Positions 7,173-15,261 of a stretch of 64,000 bases of DNA are shown piece by piece. Origin of the DNA: Amycolatopsis sp. NBC_01488 (GTDB lineage Bacteria; Actinomycetota; Actinomycetes; Mycobacteriales; Pseudonocardiaceae); assembly GCF_036227105.1 (NCBI RefSeq), contig NZ_CP109434.1, forward strand, positions 4,406,001 to 4,470,000, read 5' to 3'. How positions within the stretch are numbered: the stretch's first letter is position 1; every line of letters starts with the position of its first letter. The notes below the pieces were generated by a model. That model was not told the DNA's origin and made no database searches. It saw only the letters and a program-made list of their open reading frames with translations. A program made the position numbers and the translations under genes.

Positions 7173-9428
7173 ATGTGGTGGCCGTTCCGGAGGCGACACG
7201 GGCGACAGCCGACAGCCGGTGGCCGGCTGCCCGCCGCTCGGCCGGCGCGTCATTGGCGGGTGCTGCCGCCTCTTCGGCTGACGCTGGACAATCGGGCATC
7301 TGCGCTGGTGCCGCTGTTCACGCTGCCGCGGGTGGCCGGAACCCGGCGGCTGGTCCTCGACCAGCCACCTTTGCTGCATCGGCGAAACCGCCGGGCACTG
7401 CCGCCTCGTGTCGCGCCCGGCCGGGTGTCCGGAGTGGTCACTGTGCGATCGGAGGCACCGATCGAGTCACCCGGGTCGTTCGTGGTGACCGAGCCGGCCG
7501 AGCCGTCGGCCGAATCGGTGCGTGCGGTCTGGTCGGTCGGCGGACAGGTCGCGGAAGCCATCACCACCGCGCCGGACGAGCCCGACGCGGTCGAAGACTT
7601 TCCCGTGCCGGCGCAGCCGCGGCTGCTGCCCACGCTGCCCGTATCCGTGCCGGTCGCGCCGCTCACCGAGGCGAGCCCGGAGTATGTGTCCGAGCCGGTC
7701 GAGCCACAGACGCCGTTCCGGGGGGTCACCGAGTTCGACCGGCTGGCCGCGCAGTACGAGCAGCTCGACGTAGCCGCGGCGATGAGCCTGCTGGGGGGCG
7801 GTTTGGGCGACCTCGGCGGCCTGAGCGGCGGGTTGGCCTCGGTGGCCGAGCCCGCGCCGGTGCCGACGGCCGAGCCACCCACCGAGACGGCCGGGCGACC
7901 GGCGCACCGGCGGCCGAACCTGGCCGAGAGCCGACGGCGCGGAATCAACGTGGCGAGCATCGAATCGGATGAGCCCTACGCGTCCGACGTAGATGATGCG
8001 CCGGTGCCGCCGGCCGCCGCTGCGCCACCTGAACCGATGCTGCTCGCGCCGGCACCCGCCCCCGCGGCGGTGGCGCCCGAGCCGGTGTGGCGCCGGGAAA
8101 CCCCGCCGGCCGGGCCGGGTCCGGCCGAACCCACGGAGTCGCCGACCACGGCGGTATCGAGCGCGGTGGCAGCGGCCGAGGCGCCGAGCATGCTCGGTCC
8201 CGATTCCACGGCGTTTCCCCGAGTATCCGTCCCGCCGGAACCCGACCCGTCTGAAGCCTCCGCCGCACCCGACGTCAAGCTGCCCCGAGGCGTCCCGGCA
8301 CAACCGCGAACCACGCTGGCGCCGCTGTGGCCCCGGCCGGCACACCGCCGAACCGCGCCCGCTTCGGTACCACCGCGCACCCCGGAACCGACCGGCGACG
8401 GCAGCACGGAAAGCGCCATCGCGGAGCGCGTGGCGGACGCGTCGGACGTCTCGGCGGAACCGTCCACCACGGAAGAGCCAGCGCCTCGGGCGCCAATCCC
8501 CGAGCCGCCGGCGCCGGCCGGGCCGGTGTACCGGGCGGTACTCGACGAGCGGATGGCACCACCGCCACCAGCCGACAGCACCGCCCTGCCGGACACGGTG
8601 ATCGTGCCGGTGCCGGGCGAGCTGGTCACGTTGTTCTCCCGCGAGCTCGGGGTGGACGTCAGCTCGGTGCCGGTACACCGCGGTCGAGCCGTCGCGGCAC
8701 GGGCGCGGCAGCTGGATGCGCGGGCCTACGCCCAGGCCGGCCAGGTATTCCTTCCGCACCACGCCGGCGACGTGGCCGAGCCACCGGTGCGCGCGCTGCT
8801 CGCCCACGAACTCACCCACGCGGTCCAGCAGCGGATCCTCGGCGACACCCAGCCCACGCCGGAGTCTGCCGAGGGGCGGGAGCTGGAAGCCGCGGCGGGC
8901 CTTGTCGAACACTGGGTGGCCGGAAGCGGCCCGCGCCCGCCGGCCCTGCTGCACCGCAACGCTTCGAGCAGGCTGGACCCGGGGCGCCCGGACCCGGGAC
9001 GGCCGCCCGGCTCGATCGTCCAGTCCGCCGAGGCGGCTGTCGCCGTACCGGCGGAACCGCCGCCGGCCGAGCCACCAGCGCCGGCCGGGGCGCTCGCCCC
9101 CGTCTCCTGGTCGTGGGAGACGGGGTTCACTGGGGGGCCACCGGCCGGCGGCCCCCCGCCGGTGCCGGGTGGACTGGCGCCCGGTGGACTGCTGCCGGGT
9201 GGCCCGATGCCGGCGACCGAGCCGGACACGGCGGTGGCGACGGCCTTCGAGCAGCTCGCCGATCTGCGTGCCTCGGTGATCGAGCTGCGCAACCGGGAGC
9301 CGGAACCGCGCCCGGTGATCGACCTCAATGACCTCGCCAGCCGACTCTACCAGCACATCCGGTCCCGGCTGCGCGCGGAACTGATCATCGACCGGGAACG
9401 CGCGGGAATGCTGGCGGATCTGCGATGA
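7173..9428 (+). CDS. DUF4157-domain eCIS protein with long Pro/Ala-rich N-terminus
   Basis: 751 residues from the ATG at 7173, GGAGG 9 bases before it. An Arg-rich start (MWWPFRRRHGRQ) leads into about 480 residues of low-complexity Pro/Ala/Glu sequence. At about residues 485-600 lies a DUF4157 domain with LLAHELTHAVQQ, the HExxH zinc-peptidase-like motif, near residue 545. A further Pro/Gly linker and a helical C-terminal segment follow (EQLADLRASVIELRN). DUF4157 proteins are linked to eCIS loci and have been regarded as metalloprotease-like or cargo-associated factors. The disordered region is unusually long. It could also act as a scaffold or ruler, since no tape-measure protein is otherwise visible, but that is speculation. 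Confidence 0.85.
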   Translation: MWWPFRRRHGRQPTAGGRLPAARPARHWRVLPPLRLTLDNRASALVPLFTLPRVAGTRRLVLDQPPLLHRRNRRALPPRVAPGRVSGVVTVRSEAPIESPGSFVVTEPAEPSAESVRAVWSVGGQVAEAITTAPDEPDAVEDFPVPAQPRLLPTLPVSVPVAPLTEASPEYVSEPVEPQTPFRGVTEFDRLAAQYEQLDVAAAMSLLGGGLGDLGGLSGGLASVAEPAPVPTAEPPTETAGRPAHRRPNLAESRRRGINVASIESDEPYASDVDDAPVPPAAAAPPEPMLLAPAPAPAAVAPEPVWRRETPPAGPGPAEPTESPTTAVSSAVAAAEAPSMLGPDSTAFPRVSVPPEPDPSEASAAPDVKLPRGVPAQPRTTLAPLWPRPAHRRTAPASVPPRTPEPTGDGSTESAIAERVADASDVSAEPSTTEEPAPRAPIPEPPAPAGPVYRAVLDERMAPPPPADSTALPDTVIVPVPGELVTLFSRELGVDVSSVPVHRGRAVAARARQLDARAYAQAGQVFLPHHAGDVAEPPVRALLAHELTHAVQQRILGDTQPTPESAEGRELEAAAGLVEHWVAGSGPRPPALLHRNASSRLDPGRPDPGRPPGSIVQSAEAAVAVPAEPPPAEPPAPAGALAPVSWSWETGFTGGPPAGGPPPVPGGLAPGGLLPGGPMPATEPDTAVATAFEQLADLRASVIELRNREPEPRPVIDLNDLASRLYQHIRSRLRAELIIDRERAGMLADLR

Positions 9429-9441
9429 GAGGAGTTCGGAC

Positions 9442-9921
9442 ATGGTAGAGGTGGGCAAACTCAACGCCAAGCTGTCGGAGTTCCTCTTCGACCAGGTGGC
9501 CATGACGCACCGGTTCGTGGTGCAGATCGACATGGACGAGTACGACCTCGGGACCTGGACCAAGGTGGCCGGGCTGCAGGTCACCTGGAGCAAGCACAAG
9601 TACCGCCCGGGGGACAACAACGACGAGCTGATCTTTCCTGGCGACGTCGAGTATCCGACGATCAAGCTCAGCCGCGCGGCCAGCTCCAAGTCGGCCACCG
9701 TGCAGAAATGGCTGAAGCGGACGTCACGCAGTCACACGGTGCTCAGTGGTGGCATCCACATGCTCGACTATCTCGGCATTCCGGTGATCACCTGGGAGCT
9801 CAAGCGGTTTTTTCCCGTAGGCTGGTCCATTTCGGACTTCGACTCGACCAGTGGCAAACCGGCGATCGAGACGCTGGAGCTGGCCCACACCGGGTTCCTG
9901 GACGACGAGGCAGGGTTGTGA
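9442..9921 (+). CDS. eCIS tube-initiator/baseplate tube protein (gp19-like)
   Basis: 159 residues, with GAGAGGAG before the ATG at 9442. The pattern AMTHRFVVQIDMDEYDLGTW, KVAGLQVTWSKHKYRPGD, YPTIKLSRAAS, VQKWLK and PVITWELKRFFPVGWS is that of the second class of gp19-like proteins (Afp5-type), thought to sit where the tube meets the baseplate. It follows the DUF4157 gene by 13 bp and is followed by a related, larger protein. Confidence 0.88.
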   Translation: MVEVGKLNAKLSEFLFDQVAMTHRFVVQIDMDEYDLGTWTKVAGLQVTWSKHKYRPGDNNDELIFPGDVEYPTIKLSRAASSKSATVQKWLKRTSRSHTVLSGGIHMLDYLGIPVITWELKRFFPVGWSISDFDSTSGKPAIETLELAHTGFLDDEAGL

Positions 9922-9925
9922 CGCC

Positions 9926-11062
9926 ATGACGATTCCGAACGTTCTGCAGGCGCCGATGGGCGCGCTCGGCGCGGCTGGCATGCGCAAGTCTGTGCCTGGC
10001 AACGCCTCGGCCTCCGGGGCACCGCGTTATGGCATGACCATGTGGTTCAAGGTGGTGGTCACCGACCCGGAGGGCGGCACCAGCCACCTCGGGCTCTGGT
10101 CGGGCTGCACGGGGCTGGCCGTCAACCTGGAGACCGAACAGGTGTGGGCGGGCGGGCAGAACCTGTCGCCCTATCTGACCCCCAAGCAGATCAGCTACCC
10201 GAACGTGACCCTGGAACGGGCGATGGACGACAAGTCCGCCGCCCAGGTCCGCAAATGGCTCAACTACGTCGCCAGCAGGTGGATCAGCGGCGACGAGGGC
10301 GGTGCGGGCATGATCAGGAGCCGGCCCGGGGGCAGTCCCGGCGGCCGGTCGTTCCAGGGAACCACGGTGACCATCTTCCTGTTCTCGGCGCTGGTGCCCG
10401 GAGGCAAGGCCGGGCCGGCCGGGGGCACCGAGCGCGAAGTGGCCAAGTGGGAACTCCGCGAAGCGATCCCAGTGTCTTGGGCGGGACCGGCACTGTCGGC
10501 AGGGGGCGGTGGTGTGGCGACCGAAAAGCTGGTCCTCATGCACCGCGGTTTCCTCGGCACCGCCGCCGCCGGAGCCAAGCTGAGGGGTCTGAACGGGCAG
10601 CACCAAGGGCAGCTCACTCTCGGTTACGAGGGCGAGGAACTCAAGTTCCAGTACAACCCGAAAGAGGTCGGCGAGGAGCGGACCACCCGCATCGGCAACG
10701 AGAAAGAAGGCCAGACCCTCACCATCAGCGGCGAGGAGCTGATCTACGACCGCAAGAAGCTGACTCTGTCGGCGCTGCAGATCGAGGGAGTGACCGCCGT
10801 CAAGGACGGCTGCCAGAAGCTGTGGGGTTGGACCGACCTCGACTACCGCAAGGACAGGAAGGGCGAGCCCAAGCGGGTGGGGCTGCGGATGGGCTCGGGC
10901 GCCGGCCTGGTGTTCGACGAGGAAGTCGTGATCAAGACGGCCAAGGTGTCGTACTGCCGGTTCACCGCGTCCGGGGTGCCGTCCCGGGCGATGGTCACGC
11001 TCACCTTGATCGTGGTGGAGACGATCGTGGCGGAGCCGCAAACCCCAGCGGGTAAGCGATGA
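9926..11062 (+). CDS. Fused tube-like and CIS-tube adaptor protein
   Basis: 378 residues from the ATG at 9926. The N-terminal half (YGMTMWFKVVVTDPEGGTSH, YPNVTLERAMDDKSAAQVRK, WELREAIPVSW) repeats the gp19-like fold of the preceding gene. The C-terminal half, from about residue 215 (GQLTLGYEGEELKFQYNPKE, then GEERTTRIGNEKEGQTLTIS), looks like the eCIS tube-adaptor family near the spike (Afp7-type), but without a recognisable LysM domain. Those two functions are usually carried by separate proteins, so this is probably a fusion. The stop overlaps the next start as ATGA (11059-11062), implying translational coupling with the spike gene. Confidence 0.85.
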   Translation: MTIPNVLQAPMGALGAAGMRKSVPGNASASGAPRYGMTMWFKVVVTDPEGGTSHLGLWSGCTGLAVNLETEQVWAGGQNLSPYLTPKQISYPNVTLERAMDDKSAAQVRKWLNYVASRWISGDEGGAGMIRSRPGGSPGGRSFQGTTVTIFLFSALVPGGKAGPAGGTEREVAKWELREAIPVSWAGPALSAGGGGVATEKLVLMHRGFLGTAAAGAKLRGLNGQHQGQLTLGYEGEELKFQYNPKEVGEERTTRIGNEKEGQTLTISGEELIYDRKKLTLSALQIEGVTAVKDGCQKLWGWTDLDYRKDRKGEPKRVGLRMGSGAGLVFDEEVVIKTAKVSYCRFTASGVPSRAMVTLTLIVVETIVAEPQTPAGKR

Positions 11063-12873
11063 CCACGGAGTCCCCCTACTACCGCCTTGACGACCGGACC
11101 CGGGTGATCCCGCAGGTGCGGGCCGGTGGCCGACCGCTGTCCCAGGAACTGGCCGACCGGATCCAGCGGGTCATCGTCGACACCCACCAACTCCGGCCGG
11201 ACATGTTCGAAATCACCTTTCTGGACCGGGACCTGACCGTGGCCCGTTCGTCCGGACTGTCTATCGGCACCGCGGTCAGCGTCAGCTCGGGGTCGGCGAC
11301 CAGCGGCAGCCAGACCGAGCTGATCACCGGTGAGGTCACCGCGATCGAGGGCTCCTACGGCCGGGTAAACCGCACGATCGTGCGCGGCTACACCAAGGAC
11401 CACCGACTGCAACGGTCCCGGCGCAACCGGTCCTTCCCCAACCTCAAGGACTCCGACGTGGTTCGGGACATCGCCCGGGAGTACGGCCTGCCGCTCGGCA
11501 CCATCCACCCGACCCGGACCGTGCACGCCCACATCGGACAGGTGAGCCAAACGGACTGGGAGTTCCTGCGCGGCCGGGCCGACGCGCTCGGCTTCGACAT
11601 GGGCATCGTGGATGGCAAGTTCTGCTTCACCAAGCCCGTCGACGTGCGCCGCGAGGAGCAACCGCTGGCCCTGGAGTTCCCGTTCGGCCTACGGGTGTTC
11701 CGGCCCCGGATCACGGCCGGCAACCTGGCGCCCACCACCGAGGTACGGGTATGGGATCCGGCAGCCCGGCAGGCCAAGACGACCTCGGTACCCACCAGGA
11801 CCGCCTCGGTGCAGGTGCCCGGCGCGGACCCGGGCACGCTCACCAAGCCGTTCCAGCTGCCACCCACTCAGAAACAGTCCGCCAACCCGGCCCTGGGCGA
11901 GCTGGGACCGGCACCCAAGCCCAACGCGTTTGCGGTGACCACTGTCCCACCGGGCACCGGGAGCGGGATCGACGCCGCGGCCCGGGAGGCCGTGGCCGGT
12001 ACGGCCGAGCGGCTGGCCAGCACGGTCGCCGAGGCGGACGGCGAGGCGGTCGGCGACCCGCAACTGCGGGCCGGGACGGTACTCGAGGTCAGCGGGGTCG
12101 GCCCGGCCTTCAACGGCCGCTGGCTGGTCACCCGTGCGGTGCACACCTACGACGTGGACGGCTACGTCACCGCGTTCGAGGTCAGTGGCCGGCACGAGCG
12201 GTCCATCCTGGGGCTGGCCTCCGGCGCCCGGCAGACCCCGCCGCAGATCATCCCCGGCGTGGTGTGCGGAGTGGTCAGCAACATCGGCGATCCCGACGGC
12301 CTGAACCGGGTGCAGGTGGTGCTGCCCTGGCTGTCGCCGTTGTTCGTCACCGACTGGGCGCCGGTCGCGCTGGCCGGCGCGAGTCCCGCCGCGGCCGCCT
12401 TGTTCCTGCCCGAAGTGGGCGACGAGGTGCTGGTCGGGTTCGAGTTCGGCGACCCGCGCCGCCCGTATGTCCTGGGTGGCCTGCTGCACATGAAGAGCAA
12501 GCCGGACCTGGGCGGCAAGCCGGTGCTGACCCAGGGCAGCACGTCCACTGTGGCGTGGCGAGGGCTGGTGTCCCCCAACGGGAACCGGCTGGCCTTCCAC
12601 GACGAACGGACCCCGGGAGCCAAGCCGACGCCGACCAAGGGGGAGATCGTGCTGGGCACCCAGCGCGGGGACGTGGCGCTGATCATCGACCAGGTTGCCG
12701 GCACGGTCACGGTGAAGTGCAAGGACGGCGGCAAGATCGACATCCAGGCCGGCAAGGGTGGTGTGGTCAACATCGGCGGCGGCGCGCAGCTGAACCTGAC
12801 CGCGCAGGCCTCGATCAAGATCGAGAGCCGCGGACCGGTGGAAATCAAGGGAAATCCCATCAAGCTCAACTAA
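11059..12873 (+). CDS. VgrG/gp5-like central spike protein
   Basis: 604 residues, starting inside the stop codon of the adaptor gene. The N-terminal third resembles the phage late-control D/VgrG fold (IIRGYTKDHRL-like segment, HIGQVSQTDWEFLRGRADAL). From about residue 400 there is a clear OB-fold domain (VVSNIGDPDGLNRVQVVLPW, FLPEVGDEVLVGFEFGDPRR, PYVLGGLLH), and the C-terminus is a repetitive beta segment expected to form the trimeric needle. It would sit at the baseplate centre, capped by the PAAR protein encoded at 17420-17818. Length is normal for the family. No extra C-terminal toxin domain is present. Confidence 0.93.
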   Translation: MTTESPYYRLDDRTRVIPQVRAGGRPLSQELADRIQRVIVDTHQLRPDMFEITFLDRDLTVARSSGLSIGTAVSVSSGSATSGSQTELITGEVTAIEGSYGRVNRTIVRGYTKDHRLQRSRRNRSFPNLKDSDVVRDIAREYGLPLGTIHPTRTVHAHIGQVSQTDWEFLRGRADALGFDMGIVDGKFCFTKPVDVRREEQPLALEFPFGLRVFRPRITAGNLAPTTEVRVWDPAARQAKTTSVPTRTASVQVPGADPGTLTKPFQLPPTQKQSANPALGELGPAPKPNAFAVTTVPPGTGSGIDAAAREAVAGTAERLASTVAEADGEAVGDPQLRAGTVLEVSGVGPAFNGRWLVTRAVHTYDVDGYVTAFEVSGRHERSILGLASGARQTPPQIIPGVVCGVVSNIGDPDGLNRVQVVLPWLSPLFVTDWAPVALAGASPAAAALFLPEVGDEVLVGFEFGDPRRPYVLGGLLHMKSKPDLGGKPVLTQGSTSTVAWRGLVSPNGNRLAFHDERTPGAKPTPTKGEIVLGTQRGDVALIIDQVAGTVTVKCKDGGKIDIQAGKGGVVNIGGGAQLNLTAQASIKIESRGPVEIKGNPIKLN

Positions 12874-12884
12874 CGGGAGTGACG

Positions 12885-13289
12885 ATGTCGACCGAGACGA
12901 TCGGTGCGGGTTGGGGGTTCCCGCTCGGGTACACCCCGAGCGGCGGCTTCGACCTGGCTCGTGGCCCCCGCAAGCTGGAGCAGTCGATGCGGCTGATCCT
13001 GACCACCTACCCCGGTGAGCGGCTGATGCGTCCGGACTTCGGTTCCCGGCTGCGCGACTACGTCTTCGCCACGGTCTCACTGGACACTGCGACCGAGCTG
13101 TCCGGGGAAGTGCGCCGAGCGCTCACCCGCTGGGAGCCGCGCGCGGAGATCACCGACGTGGTCACCCTGCCCGATCCGGACGAGCCCAGCCTGCTCTACA
13201 TCGACATCCGCTACCGGCTGGTGGACACCGGCGACGAGCGGAGTCTGGTGTTCCCGTTCTACACCGTGCCCGACAGCGAGGCTGAGTAG
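12885..13289 (+). CDS. gp25-like baseplate wedge protein
   Basis: 134 residues from the ATG at 12885 (ACGGGAGTGACG upstream). Typical gp25 features: a Gly-rich N-terminus (GWGFPLGYTPSGG), ILTTYPGERLMRPDFGSRLR and an ALTRWEPRAEITDV-like segment. In T4, Afp and T6SS this family nucleates the sheath on the baseplate. It ends 2 bp before the next start. Confidence 0.93.
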   Translation: MSTETIGAGWGFPLGYTPSGGFDLARGPRKLEQSMRLILTTYPGERLMRPDFGSRLRDYVFATVSLDTATELSGEVRRALTRWEPRAEITDVVTLPDPDEPSLLYIDIRYRLVDTGDERSLVFPFYTVPDSEAE

Positions 13290-13291
13290 CG

Positions 13292-15244
13292 ATGGCGCTG
13301 CCCGCACCGAACCTGGACGACCGGCAGTTCGCCGATCTGGTGGCCGACGCCACCGGCATGGTCCGCCAGCACTGTCCAGGATGGACGGACCACAACCCGT
13401 CGGACCCCGGTATCACGCTGATCGAGGCGTTCGCGTTCCTGGTCGACCAGCTGTTCACTCGGCTCAACCAGGTGCCGGACCGGCTGCACATCAAGTTCCT
13501 GGATCTGATCGGAATCCGGCTCTACCCGCCCACGCCGGCCCGTACCGACGTGACCTTCTGGCTGTCCGCACCGGCCACCGCCGCGCTGGTCATTCCGGCC
13601 GGTACCGAGGTGAGCACCCAGCACGCCGAAGCCTTCGACCCGGTGGTGTTCGGCACCGAAGCCGAATCCGTGGCGCTACCCTGTGAGCTGGTCGCGGTCC
13701 GCACCCGGGCGGCGGACGCCGAACTCGCCGTCGACCACACCACCGAGCTGCGCGCCGGGCCGGTGCCGGCCTTCTCCTCTGTCCCACAGGCCGGCGACAC
13801 GCTGCTGTTCGGGCTGGACGTGGCCGTTCCGCGCGGCGCGGTGCAGCTCGATCTGGACAGCCGCATCGACGGCGTGGGCGTCGACCCGCGGCATCCGCCG
13901 CTGGTCTGGGAGGCCTACACCGGCGAGGGCTGGACCGGTTGCCGGGTGCTGCGCGACGAGACCGGCGGCCTCAACAGCGCCGGCGCGGTGGTGCTCGACA
14001 CGCCCGCCGAGCACCGGGTGGCGCTGCTCGACGGCCTGCGCGCGGCCTGGCTGCGCGCCCGGGTGGTCGATCCGGCCCCGGACCGGCCCGGCTACCACGC
14101 CGCGCCGACGATCGCGCGGGCCAGCGCCTGCACGGTCGGAGTGAGCAGCCCAGCGGTGCACGCCGACCTGATCGGCGAGGAGCAGCTCGGCACCGCTAAC
14201 GGCTCGCCGGGCCAGGTGCTCCGGATCGCCGCCGCGCCGGTGCTGACCGGCATCGGCACCCCGGTGGTCCAGACCAGCTCGGAGAACGGCTGGCAGGACT
14301 GGACTCGGGTGTCCGACTTCGCCGAGAGCACCGCGACCGACCGGCACTTCGTGCTCGACGGCTACACCGGCGAGGTCGTCTTCGGCCCGCTGGTGCGGCT
14401 GGCCGACGGCGGCACCGAGCAACACGGCGCGGTGCCCGAGCCGGGTGCGGCGACGCGCATCCGGAACTACGCGATCGGTGGCGGCACCGTCGGCAACGTC
14501 GCCGCCGGCACCATCACCACCCTGCGTTCTTCGATTCCGTTCGTATCCGCGGTGAGCAACGCGGTCGGTGCCCGGGGCGGCACTGACGCCGAGACTCTGG
14601 ACCAAGCCCGCGACCGAGGCGCCCTCGCGCTGCGGACCCGGCGCCGGGCGGTCACTGCCGAGGACTACGAGGCGCTCGCCCGCGAGGCGGTACCGGAAGC
14701 GGCTCGGATCCGCTGCGTCACCGCCGGCGAGGCCGGGCTGCCCTCGGCCACGGTCAAAGTGCTGGTGGTGCCGGACGCGCCGACCGACGGCGGCCGTGTG
14801 CGACTTGCCGATCTGGTGCCGACCGACGAGCTGCTCGCCCGGCTGGCCGAGCACCTGGACACCGTGCGCCTGATCGGCACCACCGTGCTGGTCGAGCCGC
14901 CACGCTACCGCGGAGTGACCGTGGTGGCCCGGCTGGTCGCCCGGCGACGTCTCAGCCTGGCTGCGGTGCGGGAGGACGCGCTGCGGGCGTTGGCCGGCTA
15001 CCTCAGCCCCCTGCCCGGCGGCGGGCCGGAGGGCACTGGCTGGCCGTTCGGCCGCGCCGTCCGGGTCGGGGAGATCCACGCGTTGCTGCAGCGGGTCGCA
15101 GGGGTAGAGACGGTCGAGGACGTCCGGCTGTTCAGCGCCAACCCGGTGACCGGCGAGCGCGGCGGGGAGACCAGCCGGGTCGAGGTAGACGCCAACAGCG
15201 TGGTGTTCTCCTTCGACCACCACGTCCGCGTCGAAGCCAACTGA
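13292..15244 (+). CDS. Baseplate J-like protein (gp6/Afp11 type)
   Basis: 650 residues, starting 2 bp after the gp25 gene. The N-terminus has DRQFADLVADATGMVRQHCP and WTDHNPSDPGITLIEAFAFL, the signature of putative baseplate assembly proteins. The central region is a long beta-rich domain, and the C-terminal part has RDRGALALRTRRRAVTAEDY followed by EALAREAVP, the core baseplate-J motif. It is expected to form the wedge ring with the gpI-like product encoded at 16724. Normal length, no lesion. Confidence 0.93.
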   Translation: MALPAPNLDDRQFADLVADATGMVRQHCPGWTDHNPSDPGITLIEAFAFLVDQLFTRLNQVPDRLHIKFLDLIGIRLYPPTPARTDVTFWLSAPATAALVIPAGTEVSTQHAEAFDPVVFGTEAESVALPCELVAVRTRAADAELAVDHTTELRAGPVPAFSSVPQAGDTLLFGLDVAVPRGAVQLDLDSRIDGVGVDPRHPPLVWEAYTGEGWTGCRVLRDETGGLNSAGAVVLDTPAEHRVALLDGLRAAWLRARVVDPAPDRPGYHAAPTIARASACTVGVSSPAVHADLIGEEQLGTANGSPGQVLRIAAAPVLTGIGTPVVQTSSENGWQDWTRVSDFAESTATDRHFVLDGYTGEVVFGPLVRLADGGTEQHGAVPEPGAATRIRNYAIGGGTVGNVAAGTITTLRSSIPFVSAVSNAVGARGGTDAETLDQARDRGALALRTRRRAVTAEDYEALAREAVPEAARIRCVTAGEAGLPSATVKVLVVPDAPTDGGRVRLADLVPTDELLARLAEHLDTVRLIGTTVLVEPPRYRGVTVVARLVARRRLSLAAVREDALRALAGYLSPLPGGGPEGTGWPFGRAVRVGEIHALLQRVAGVETVEDVRLFSANPVTGERGGETSRVEVDANSVVFSFDHHVRVEAN

Positions 15245-15261
15245 GGCGGGAGGAGCACGCG

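Noticed and set aside
11689..13080. 463-residue minus-strand frame over the spike and gp25 genes
   Set aside because: Antisense to two unambiguous baseplate genes and lacks a plausible start.
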